The notes beneath the pieces are model-generated. The model worked only from the letters and a program-made list of their open reading frames with translations. It had not been told where the DNA came from and did not search any database. Positions 22,346 to 28,343 of a stretch of DNA of 32,745 nucleotides are shown here, one piece after another (the first letter of the stretch is position 1; every line of letters begins with the position of its first letter). This DNA is from a virus, in the IMG/VR virus record IMGVR_UViG_3300046004_000177, positions 1-32,745 of that record; one strand, written 5' to 3'. A program made the translations under genes and the position numbers.

Positions 22346-23125
22346 ATGCACTACTACTCCTTTCATGTGAGTGACTACATTCACGACACAGCTCATTTGT
22401 CAAATTATGAAGATTTGGCATTTAGACGATTGTTAGACTTGTATTACACAAGCGAAAAACCTATCCCAAACCAAACCCACGAGGTTGCCAGACGCATAAG
22501 GATGTCTAATCAGATCAATGCTGTTCAGACAGTTCTCGAAGAATTCTTCATGTTTGACATGGAAAATAATTGTTGGTTTCACAAACGATGCGATGAAACT
22601 ATTGCGGCTTATCAGGCAAAGGCTGAGAGGAATCGTGAGGTTGGTAAACTTGGCGGTAGACCTAAATCAAACCCAGATGCTAACCAAGAAGAAACCCAAG
22701 TGGTTTCCAAACATAACCCTAACCAAGAACCACTAACCACTAACCATAAACCAAAGAGAGAGAGCGCAACTGTCGTTGCTTGTCCTTCAGATGTTTCACA
22801 ACAAATTTGGAATGATTGGGTAGCCTTGCGTAAAAGCAAGAAAGCACCGATTACCCAAACTGTTTTGAATGGTGCTATTACTGAAGCAAAGATACTTGGT
22901 TGGCCTTTAGAGAAGTTTTTGGCTGAATGGTGCAGCCGAGGTAGCCAAGGTTTAAAAGCAGAGTGGATTGTTAAACCAAACCCTGCCGACAAAGTAAGGC
23001 TCACTGTTCCGCCATCAAATGAGCCTGACCCTGCTTTACTGAAGATTGCAGAAGATGCGAAAAAAGCAGCACCTATTCCGCTAGAAACATTGGCTAGGAT
23101 GGCTCAAATAAGGGGAAGAGCATGA
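22346..23125 (+). CDS. DUF1376 replication-type protein
   Basis: A 259-residue protein. Residues 1-60 (MHYYSFHVSDYIHDTAHLSN, then LAFRRLLDLYYTSEKPIP) are a typical DUF1376 domain, found in phage and prophage replication proteins such as YdaU-like factors. A Pro/Asn/Gln-rich linker spans about 105-140. A C-terminal helical domain follows (QQIWNDWVALRKSKKAPITQ, then GWPLEKFLAEWCSRGSQGLK), which resembles replisome-organiser C-termini. It probably helps recruit or load replication machinery, since no polymerase or helicase is encoded. The ribosome binding site is weak. It overlaps dpdA by 4 nt (ATGA). Confidence 0.8.
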   Translation: MHYYSFHVSDYIHDTAHLSNYEDLAFRRLLDLYYTSEKPIPNQTHEVARRIRMSNQINAVQTVLEEFFMFDMENNCWFHKRCDETIAAYQAKAERNREVGKLGGRPKSNPDANQEETQVVSKHNPNQEPLTTNHKPKRESATVVACPSDVSQQIWNDWVALRKSKKAPITQTVLNGAITEAKILGWPLEKFLAEWCSRGSQGLKAEWIVKPNPADKVRLTVPPSNEPDPALLKIAEDAKKAAPIPLETLARMAQIRGRA

Positions 23126-23862
23126 TCCACTATCACGGCTTGCCAATAACTCCTGCCACAGTAGCTGTCAAAGCAATTGAGAATGGTCATGCGTTTGTTT
23201 CGTTTGCTCATTCTGACCAGCTTTCTATAGCAATTGAGGTGTGTCAGTCTTTCGCCATAGACAATGGAGCATTCTCTGCCTGGCGATCTGGCAATCCAAT
23301 CCAAGATTGGCAACCTTTCTACGATTGGTCACTTAATCTAAAGAAAGTACCTTCTTGCGACTTTGCTGTTATTCCTGACGTTATTGATGGCAACGAAGCA
23401 GACAACGATGCTTTGCTGAAAGATTGCCCGCTGCCGACATGGTTTGGCGCACCAGTTTGGCATATGCATGAATCTTTAATGAGACTTGAACAACTTGCAA
23501 ACACCTATGTGCGGGTCTGCATTGGCAGTTCTGGTGAGTTTTCTACAGTAGGAACATCCAACTGGTGGGTCAAGATGGGGCAAGCCATGAGAGTTATTTG
23601 TGATGACATGGGAAGACCTGCTTGCAAACTGCATGGTTTGAGGATGCTAGACCCTGCAATCTTTACCAAATTACCATTTTCATCAGCAGACAGTACCAAT
23701 ATTGGCAGAAATGTTGGTATTGATGTGCATTGGAAGCATGGGAATTATCTGCCGCCAACCAAAGAAGCCAGAGCGCAAGTCATGCGTTCTAGGATCGAGG
23801 CATTTAATGCCCCTTCACAATGGAATTTTTATCAACCAATGGAACAGGAAACACTTTTATGA
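23122..23862 (+). CDS. dpdA: DpdA-like transglycosylase (TGT-fold), 7-deazaguanine insertion into DNA
   Basis: A 246-residue protein that looks like the tRNA-guanine transglycosylase (TIM barrel) superfamily, phage DpdA branch. Visible landmarks: IDNGAFSAW (Asp47, matching the TGT DSGGF motif), DFAVIPDVIDG (80-90), PVWHMHES (111-118), RVCIGSSGEF (131-140), CKLHGLRML (168-176) and PFSSADSTN (185-193). Asp190 sits where the TGT nucleophile is expected (compare FDS in archaeosine TGT). DpdA proteins swap guanine in DNA for preQ0 or a derivative, which protects phage DNA from restriction enzymes. The gene is coupled to the DUF1376 gene upstream and the YhhQ-like gene downstream (ATGA both sides). 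The fold assignment is from motif reading; substrate and activity are inferred. Confidence 0.72.
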   Translation: MIHYHGLPITPATVAVKAIENGHAFVSFAHSDQLSIAIEVCQSFAIDNGAFSAWRSGNPIQDWQPFYDWSLNLKKVPSCDFAVIPDVIDGNEADNDALLKDCPLPTWFGAPVWHMHESLMRLEQLANTYVRVCIGSSGEFSTVGTSNWWVKMGQAMRVICDDMGRPACKLHGLRMLDPAIFTKLPFSSADSTNIGRNVGIDVHWKHGNYLPPTKEARAQVMRSRIEAFNAPSQWNFYQPMEQETLL

Positions 23863-24341
23863 TTTTTGCTTTAATTGCATATGCTGTGGCAATGGTTGCC
23901 GCAAACCTTTTAGTGGCTACATTTGGGCCAGCAATCAGCCCAATAAACGCTTTTTTACTGATTGGACTTGATCTGACGCTGAGAGATTGGCTTCATGTTC
24001 GACTCAAAACATGGCAAATGGGTGGCTTGATATTGGGAACAGGTGCTTTGACCTATTTGCTAAACCCTGCGGCAGGAATGATTGCGGTAGCTTCTGCGGT
24101 GTCATTCTTGGTGGCGGCTTTGGTGGATTGGGCTATTTTTGTAAAAACCACAGGGTCATGGATTAAACGAGCAAATGTTTCAAATACTGCTGGTGCTGCC
24201 GTTGACTCTCTGTTGTTCCCAACGATTGCGTTTGGTGCTTTGATGCCTGAGATTGTTGCGCTTCAGTTTGTAACCAAGGTTTCAGGCGGTGCGGTTTGGT
24301 CTTATGTTCTTGAAAAGAAACTAAAGCATGAACTACTTTGA
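23859..24341 (+). CDS. yhhQ: YhhQ/VUT-family queuosine-precursor transporter
   Basis: A 160-residue, strongly hydrophobic protein with about five to six membrane helices: MIFALIAYAVAMVAANLLVA, then AFLLIGLDLTLRDWLH, GLILGTGALTYLLNP, and AVASAVSFLVAALVDWAIFV. The hallmark SNT-x-VDSLLFPTIAF segment (108-124) matches the VUT/YhhQ family, whose E. coli member imports preQ0/preQ1. It is shorter than cellular YhhQ (about 220 residues), as many phage copies are. ATG 23859 overlaps the dpdA stop; the longer in-frame start at 23820 would lie within dpdA. It likely supplies preQ0/preQ1 for the DpdA-like enzyme. Confidence 0.8.
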   Translation: MIFALIAYAVAMVAANLLVATFGPAISPINAFLLIGLDLTLRDWLHVRLKTWQMGGLILGTGALTYLLNPAAGMIAVASAVSFLVAALVDWAIFVKTTGSWIKRANVSNTAGAAVDSLLFPTIAFGALMPEIVALQFVTKVSGGAVWSYVLEKKLKHELL

Positions 24342-24441
24342 AGCCATGAGACTGCTAGACAAGGTGCGTGAAGGCGTACCATTTCCGATACATCTGATAA
24401 ACCAAGCATTGGAGTTAACTGGTGACTTGGAGCAGACGTAA
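24328..24441 (+). CDS. 37-residue conserved phage peptide
   Basis: ATG 24328 lies inside the end of the transporter gene. The protein is MNYFEAMRLLDKVREGVPFP, then IHLINQALELTGDLEQT. This small helical pattern (MNYF-AMRLLD-V … I-ALELTGD) recurs in many phages beside recombination genes as I recall. It overlaps the next gene by 20 nt (next GTG 24422). Function unknown; the conserved pattern and position make it a likely real gene despite its size. Confidence 0.65.
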   Translation: MNYFEAMRLLDKVREGVPFPIHLINQALELTGDLEQT

Positions 24442-24634
24442 CATTCAAGGCCCAAGCGATAGAGTAATTCTTGAGCAAGCCGAGGCAAGAGAGCTTTATC
24501 GGAATTGGGAAGGCAGTAAAAACAGAGACCTTATTCGTGCCAGACTTGAGAGAGCCGAAAGAATCTATGGCATAGGTGCTAGAGACAGAATCCGAGAATA
24601 TATGAACAGAATCAAAGATGGAACACTTCTATGA
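24422..24634 (+). CDS. Small Arg-rich conserved phage protein (GTG start)
   Basis: A 70-residue protein read from GTG 24422: MTWSRRNIQGPSDRVILEQA, then ARELYRNWEGSKNRDLIRA and RIREYMNRIKDGTLL. It is basic, helical and without Cys. Similar MTWSRRN-QGP-DRV proteins sit next to rusA in many phages, again from memory. A nucleic-acid role is plausible. It overlaps rusA by 4 nt (ATGA). Confidence 0.7.
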   Translation: MTWSRRNIQGPSDRVILEQAEARELYRNWEGSKNRDLIRARLERAERIYGIGARDRIREYMNRIKDGTLL

Positions 24635-25059
24635 CATTTATGGTCAATTTCAAAGTAGACGCTAACCCTGTTGGCAAACAAAGAGCAAGATACGTCAAAA
24701 GGGGAAACTTTGTTAGCACATACACCCCTGAAAAGACAAGAACCTATGAGACTTTAATCAAAGAAGCTGCAATCGAGGCAATGGGTGCTTCCGAACCCTT
24801 AGAAACCCCTGTTAGCCTTTATCTTTACATTCGAGTGCCAATCCCCAAGTCATGCACCAAAAAGCGGTTAGAAGCCATTGATAACGGGTCAGAGAAGCCA
24901 ACTAAGAAACCTGACGCAAGCAATATCCTAAAGAGCGTAGAAGATGGCATGAATGGGGTTGTCTACCATGACGATTCGCAGATCATAAACATTCACGTTA
25001 CAAAGGTTTATTCAAGTCTGCCAGGCGTGGATATTTGCGTAAAAGAATGCTTGGACTAA
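24631..25059 (+). CDS. rusA: RusA-family Holliday junction resolvase
   Basis: A 142-residue endonuclease that resolves four-way DNA junctions. The RusA motifs are present: NPVGKQRARYVKRG (12-25), a beta strand PVSLYLYIRVPIP, KKPDASNILKSVEDGM (92-107) and VVYHDDSQIINIHV (110-123). The acidic residues Asp95, Asp105, Asp114 and Asp115 are candidates for the metal site, and Asn98 sits in the conserved D-x-x-N spacing. Length fits the family (about 120-150). It likely resolves replication or recombination intermediates together with the ERF annealing protein. The AGGGTTTATCCCTA element sits right at its stop. Confidence 0.9.
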   Translation: MTFMVNFKVDANPVGKQRARYVKRGNFVSTYTPEKTRTYETLIKEAAIEAMGASEPLETPVSLYLYIRVPIPKSCTKKRLEAIDNGSEKPTKKPDASNILKSVEDGMNGVVYHDDSQIINIHVTKVYSSLPGVDICVKECLD

Positions 25060-25072
25060 GGGTTTATCCCTA
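25059..25072 (+). repeat. AGGG-CCCTA dyad element after rusA
   Basis: AGGGTTTATCCCTA at the end of rusA and upstream of the 25126 gene, another copy of the dispersed dyad family. A short ATTCC/GGAAT inverted repeat (25081-25096) follows, then an AT-rich stretch that could hold a promoter (TTCAAA-17-TAACAT, weak). Confidence 0.5.
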
Positions 25073-25125
25073 TTCAAAACATTCCAAAATAGGAATAACA
25101 TTTAATTTTAAACAGGAGTTACATC

Positions 25126-25377
25126 ATGGAATCAACTTGGGAATTTGACACAACAGTAGGTGCTGGTAGCGAGATTGTTACTGTCGTTTATGAGTATTCA
25201 TCAGACGAGGATGGCACTTATAACGAGTCCATTAAAGAAATTTGGTATCAAAACAGAAGTGTCAACGTCATTGGATTGCTGAGTGATGAGGCATTTAAGG
25301 AACTAGAGTGTGAGGCAGCAATGCGGTTTCAGCACCATAAGCTCAACTTTAAGCAAACATCGGATATTCAGCCATGA
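25126..25377 (+). CDS. Small acidic conserved phage protein
   Basis: An 83-residue protein starting MESTWEFDTTVGAGSEIVTV and continuing with YEYSSDEDGTYNESIKEIWY. It is acidic in the first half and helical in the second (LSDEAFKELECEAAMRFQHH). It has a good CAGGAG site and overlaps the next gene by 4 nt. I recall such proteins beside recombination genes in phages of proteobacteria; function unknown. Confidence 0.7.
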   Translation: MESTWEFDTTVGAGSEIVTVVYEYSSDEDGTYNESIKEIWYQNRSVNVIGLLSDEAFKELECEAAMRFQHHKLNFKQTSDIQP

Positions 25378-25700
25378 GTGACAACCCCCACAAGGCCATA
25401 CAATTCCTGATTGACACGGCAGAACCCTATAGCAAGGCTAAAGCTAGTCGAATCTACCTTGAGGGTTTTTTAAAGTCCCGCAAGGCACAGCTCATGGCAC
25501 AAGCAGGGACTGAGGTTTTAGGTAAACAAGAGACCTATGCCTACGCCCATGCCGATTATGTGGGCATCTTAGAGGGCATTAGGGAAGCCGTGGAGATCGA
25601 GGAAAAGTATCGATGGATGATGACCGCAGCCCAAGCTAGGATCGAGGTCTGGCGAACAGAACAGTACTCAGCCCGAATGGAAATCAAAGCAACCCAATGA
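25374..25700 (+). CDS. Helical phage protein near rusA/HNH genes
   Basis: A 108-residue, almost completely helical protein (MSDNPHKAIQFLIDTAEPYS, SRIYLEGFLKSRKAQLMAQ, then EEKYRWMMTAAQARIEVWR). The Tyr/Lys/Ala-rich helices are typical of a conserved phage family of unknown function found next to Ref- or HNH-like genes. Start and stop overlap neighbours by 4 nt, so it is translated in a chain. Confidence 0.7.
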   Translation: MSDNPHKAIQFLIDTAEPYSKAKASRIYLEGFLKSRKAQLMAQAGTEVLGKQETYAYAHADYVGILEGIREAVEIEEKYRWMMTAAQARIEVWRTEQYSARMEIKATQ

Positions 25701-25987
25701 ACAACAAGCTGAACGCAAAAGAGAGATTGCACCTGGCAAGGGTTAAAAGTCTCCCGTGTTCAGTATGCGAAGCACCACCACCAAGCGAAGCCCACCATTA
25801 CAAACAAGGGCTTCAATACACTTGCATTGCTTTATGTGTAGATTGCCACCGCAATCCAGTAATGGGATGGCATGGGCAGAAACGTGCATGGGCTATCAAT
25901 AAGATGGATGAAATTGATGCTTTGAATGAAACCATACGCAGATTGTGCGAAGAAATGCCCACCAAAGGCACTAAAAGCCCTTTCTAG
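25697..25987 (+). CDS. Cys/His nuclease-like protein (Ref/HNH type)
   Basis: A 96-residue protein with CSVCEAPPPSEAHH, then CVDCHRNP and GWHGQKRAW. The C-x2-C … HH … C-x2-CH … HG arrangement resembles HNH-fold phage proteins such as Ref, a RecA-dependent nuclease, and related DUF968-type proteins. The residues could bind zinc and form a beta-beta-alpha metal site. Its place after rusA and other recombination genes suits a recombination nuclease. The family name is tentative. It is the last gene of the rightward block and stops in a hairpin (25975-26003). Confidence 0.65.
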   Translation: MNNKLNAKERLHLARVKSLPCSVCEAPPPSEAHHYKQGLQYTCIALCVDCHRNPVMGWHGQKRAWAINKMDEIDALNETIRRLCEEMPTKGTKSPF

Positions 25988-26003
25988 GCGTTTTTAAGGG
26001 CTT
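25975..26003. terminator. Hairpin at the end of the rightward block
   Basis: Perfect 8-bp stem AAGCCCTT/AAGGGCTT with a 13-nt loop straddling the stop codon at 25985-25987. There is no strong T tract on the top strand; on the bottom strand the stem is followed by TTAG. It may act on either strand. Confidence 0.5.
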
Positions 26004-26029
26004 GCCCATGCCAACCTACACAAGGCAAG

Positions 26030-26050
26030 AAAAAACCCTCCTGAGAGGGT
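26030..26050 (-). terminator. Intrinsic terminator of leftward block (26109-28916)
   Basis: On the leftward strand the stem ACCCTC/GAGGGT with loop TCAG is followed by six T residues. It lies 59 nt after the last leftward gene and is a textbook Rho-independent terminator. Confidence 0.8.
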
Positions 26051-26108
26051 CTGAGAGTTTAGCGTTTTCCGCCAAGTATTCGCAGAATTAGAGCAATACA
26101 CGCATAAA

Positions 26109-26285
26109 TCATAGATCGTTTAAACACGCTGTGTGTATGTAGGTGTTCAAAATCTCAGCTTCTGGGTGATACTTTTTAAGTTCAGCCACCGCATCCTCTA
26201 AAGATTCTGCGCTTGTTTCGTCATATTCAGCGTGAACACAATCAGGGTATGGGTAAAACTCAATGAGATAAGTTCTAAAAGTCAT
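26109..26285 (-). CDS. Small protein, last of leftward small-gene block
   Basis: A 58-residue protein: MTFRTYLIEFYPYPDCVHAE, then SAESLEDAVAELKKYHPEAE and a TACLNDL end. It looks like an alpha/beta mini-fold. GGTGGAGG lies 5 nt before the ATG, and the ATG overlaps the preceding gene's stop. A GTTTAAAC site falls within its last codons. No family recognised. Confidence 0.7.
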   Translation of the reverse strand: MTFRTYLIEFYPYPDCVHAEYDETSAESLEDAVAELKKYHPEAEILNTYIHTACLNDL

Positions 26286-26452
26286 AAAGCCTCCACCAAT
26301 TCAAGAGCTTGCGCCTTGCAATCTTCTACTTGGTCAAATGATAAACCTCTAGCTATTTCTTCCGCTAATTCGCTTGCTCGTTGAGCTTTGTGGTCATCTG
26401 GTGCAGTTATTGCCAAAACTAGGCATTGTGTGAGTGCTTGTAATTGTGTCAT
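26282..26452 (-). CDS. Small helical protein
   Basis: A 56-residue protein: MTQLQALTQCLVLAITAPDD, then RASELAEEIARGLSFDQVED. It is predicted as helices throughout, acidic, with two Cys. AAAGGATTAAAA precedes the start and ATGA links it to the next gene. The start lies 2 nt from the stop of the upstream gene. Function unknown. Confidence 0.7.
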   Translation of the reverse strand: MTQLQALTQCLVLAITAPDDHKAQRASELAEEIARGLSFDQVEDCKAQALELVEAL

Positions 26453-26454
26453 TT

Positions 26455-26658
26455 TTAATCCTTTTCGTTTTCGTAGGCTTTAATCATCAATTCATCGTCA
26501 ATGTATTGTCGAAAAATTTGATAGATGGTGTCTTCAGCTTCACCGCTGAAAAAATAGGCGGCATTATCTCCAGTCTTAACCCCTAAAGCGTCTTGAATGT
26601 GTCGGCAAGCCTCATGCAAAGCATTTTCTGCAAGTTCTTGAATATCTTGTTTGTTCAT
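26455..26658 (-). CDS. Small helical acidic protein
   Basis: A 67-residue protein: MNKQDIQELAENALHEACRH, then SGEAEDTIYQIFRQYIDDEL. It has a helix-loop-helix shape, net negative charge and no membrane segment. GGGAGAAGAATAA lies before the ATG. It overlaps the upstream gene by 4 nt. No recognised family. Confidence 0.7.
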   Translation of the reverse strand: MNKQDIQELAENALHEACRHIQDALGVKTGDNAAYFFSGEAEDTIYQIFRQYIDDELMIKAYENEKD

Positions 26659-26807
26659 TTATTCTTCTCCCAAATTTTGTAACCATTTGGCATTCTGACA
26701 ATGCCATGTTGATGTTTAAAACGCTTGATTGCGTCTTTTTTGTCATATCCGTGTTGAGTCCATGCACGATGAATCCATGATGGGATAAAAAAAAGATAAT
26801 GTTTCAT
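26655..26807 (-). CDS. 50-residue basic protein
   Basis: Protein MKHYLFFIPSWIHRAWTQHG, then KKDAIKRFKHQHGIVRMPNG. It is strongly basic and aromatic, possibly nucleic-acid-binding. Its start overlaps the upstream stop (ATGA) and its stop overlaps the next start. Function unknown. Confidence 0.65.
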   Translation of the reverse strand: MKHYLFFIPSWIHRAWTQHGYDKKDAIKRFKHQHGIVRMPNGYKIWEKNK

Positions 26808-27010
26808 GCTTTCACCTTAAGTTGTTTAAACGCTCTGCACTTGGCAAAGTCTGACAAATGAAACTCGTGCAATATTTGGTCTGGGCTTTTCTCTGACCAA
26901 TAATAAAACCCTCGTTTAGCTCGTTTCTTGTGCGTGAATTGCAAATGGTCGAGATCACAGATTCGCTCATCAAATGATCTGGCTTTGAACCCGCTTGGAG
27001 GCTTTCTCAT
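26804..27010 (-). CDS. Small basic protein
   Basis: A 68-residue protein: MRKPPSGFKARSFDERICDL, then FTHKKRAKRGFYYWSEKS. It is basic in the first half and helical at the end (FAKCRAFKQLKVKA). A GTTTAAAC site (26824-26831) overlaps its last codons. It overlaps neighbours by 4 nt on both sides. Function unknown; a DNA- or RNA-binding role is suggested by charge only. Confidence 0.7.
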   Translation of the reverse strand: MRKPPSGFKARSFDERICDLDHLQFTHKKRAKRGFYYWSEKSPDQILHEFHLSDFAKCRAFKQLKVKA

Positions 27011-27192
27011 GTTGTTACCACCAATTCTTTTACATCTTGAATAAACTCTTCAGCGTGAACAACTTTATAGTTCTCGCTTCCTGTAAATTCATCGTGCGCC
27101 ACATCTTCAGCATCATCTTCATCTTCAGCTTCCACCTCAAGAAAATAAACTTGATGCTCGATTCGTACATATTGAACTTCAAATTTTTTCAT
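27007..27192 (-). CDS. Small acidic protein
   Basis: A 61-residue protein: MKKFEVQYVRIEHQVYFLEV, then an acidic run EAEDEDDAEDVAHDEF. The beta strand followed by an acidic helix resembles small DNA-mimic or ubiquitin-like phage proteins, but that is only a shape argument. It overlaps neighbours by 4 nt on both sides. Confidence 0.7.
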   Translation of the reverse strand: MKKFEVQYVRIEHQVYFLEVEAEDEDDAEDVAHDEFTGSENYKVVHAEEFIQDVKELVVTT

Positions 27193-27593
27193 GCTGACAC
27201 CTTGTCATAAATAGCCCATTGAGCCGTGTCGTAACCTTCTAAGTCAGGGATTGCGTTAGAGATGATCGCCTCGATAAACTTAGAAGCCAGAGAGTCCTCA
27301 AATTCTGGATGTTCGCAAGATTGATAACGCAAGCACTGAGCCGCTTTAATCGCTTGAATAGCCGTAAGAATGGGTGCGCCTCGGTCGTAATCAATCTGCG
27401 TGGTTTCGCTCTCGCCATAGCGATGATTAACGCTCTTCACGTTCTCTTCAAAGAGAATCTGCGCCACCGCTTGCTCATTGCCGAAAGCGTTTAAACGCAT
27501 TACTGTTGCGCCATAGGAAACGCCCACCTTATGCCTTGAGGCATAGCGAACCAAAGCGTTGATGTGGGAATCGGAAACGATAAAAGCTGACAT
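27189..27593 (-). CDS. Conserved phage/bacterial protein of unknown function
   Basis: A 134-residue protein starting MSAFIVSDSHINALVRYASR. It continues with VGVSYGATVMRLNAFGNE and a C-terminal helical region (AIQAIKAAQCLRYQSCEHPE). The MS-x-FIVS-xHINALV start is one I recall from conserved hypothetical proteins in phages and mobile elements. ATG 27593 has AGGTG just upstream; an upstream GTG is less supported. A perfect 12-bp palindrome GCGTTTAAACGC lies within the gene. Confidence 0.75.
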   Translation of the reverse strand: MSAFIVSDSHINALVRYASRHKVGVSYGATVMRLNAFGNEQAVAQILFEENVKSVNHRYGESETTQIDYDRGAPILTAIQAIKAAQCLRYQSCEHPEFEDSLASKFIEAIISNAIPDLEGYDTAQWAIYDKVSA

Positions 27594-27665
27594 TTTGAAC
27601 ACCTATTAAATGATGCGACATTGCACCGAATAGACCACCCAGAGGATGATCTACCCGTTGAAATT

Positions 27666-27761
27666 TCACTTTACCAATATATCGAAATAAGCCATTAAAC
27701 CCACACAGAGGGCGAGACCCAAACCGACACAAACTAACAGATCGTAAATTATGTTTTTCAT
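27666..27761 (-). CDS. 31-residue membrane peptide
   Basis: ATG 27761 overlaps the stop of the 27758 gene (ATGA) and has AAGGTGTCACC upstream. The protein is MKNIIYDLLVCVGLGLALCV, then GLMAYFDILVK, a single transmembrane helix. A 72-nt gap separates it from the next gene. A host-membrane-targeted early protein or a regulator of lysis timing is conceivable. Only topology supports this. Confidence 0.6.
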   Translation of the reverse strand: MKNIIYDLLVCVGLGLALCVGLMAYFDILVK

Positions 27762-28015
27762 GGTGACACCTTGTAAACGTCAATCATCGTATCTGGGTGA
27801 ACCCATCTTTGTTTGGAGTCGGGCGCATTTTTATGGCACAAATAGACTGTGTTTTCTGATCTCTCTCGCCATGCTGAACCCACCTCATCGTAAAGCGTTG
27901 AACCTTTTTTGAATGTAAATTTCCAATCATTAGGGATTGATCCATTCATCTCAAGGTCGGCAAGGTCAGTAATAGCCATTGAGCACACTAAATATTTCCA
28001 AGTATAAGTTTGCAT
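27758..28015 (-). CDS. Small mixed alpha/beta protein
   Basis: An 85-residue protein: MQTYTWKYLVCSMAITDLAD, then IPNDWKFTFKKGSTLYDEVG and a Trp/Pro-rich end (RWVHPDTMIDVYKVSP). It is Trp-rich with two Cys. No clear ribosome binding site: a GTTTAAAC palindrome (28019-28026) occupies that place, 4 nt before the ATG. Function unknown. Confidence 0.7.
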   Translation of the reverse strand: MQTYTWKYLVCSMAITDLADLEMNGSIPNDWKFTFKKGSTLYDEVGSAWRERSENTVYLCHKNAPDSKQRWVHPDTMIDVYKVSP

Positions 28016-28030
28016 GATGTTTAAACGCTT

Positions 28031-28273
28031 TCAGTGAATTTTGTCGCCAAAGTAAGCACGATCAGTCTCACCCATAAACCTAAAAAACAGGTCAGGGAAT
28101 GCTTCTTCTATTCTGGTCTTATTTGTTTTATCTGCCTTTTGCCAAGCCTCAGCCATAGAACCCGCAAAGCCACTGCCATGCTCACGCATAGTCTTTGCCG
28201 CATTGTGTAGAGCATTCCATCGGGAAGCCTGTACCATGTCTTCAAAATCGCTTGAGCTAATCTTGTATGTCAT
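28031..28273 (-). CDS. Small helical protein
   Basis: An 80-residue protein: MTYKISSSDFEDMVQASRWN, then AAKTMREHGSGFAGSMAEAW and ETDRAYFGDKIH at the end. It is helical with mixed charge. AAAGGCGTTAAAA lies upstream. A 70-nt gap separates it from the SprT-like gene, containing TTTCAAATAATGCAAC, which partly resembles the sequence ahead of the 27593 gene. Function unknown. Confidence 0.7.
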   Translation of the reverse strand: MTYKISSSDFEDMVQASRWNALHNAAKTMREHGSGFAGSMAEAWQKADKTNKTRIEEAFPDLFFRFMGETDRAYFGDKIH

Positions 28274-28343
28274 TTTTAACGCCTTTCAAATAATGCAACA
28301 GTGCATCCCAAGCCACTCTGTCACAGTGGCTCAAGCTGAACTG

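Noticed and set aside
26709-26719. GTTTAAAACGC as a full member of the GTTTAAAC family
   Set aside because: It has an extra A and breaks the palindrome; kept only as a near match.
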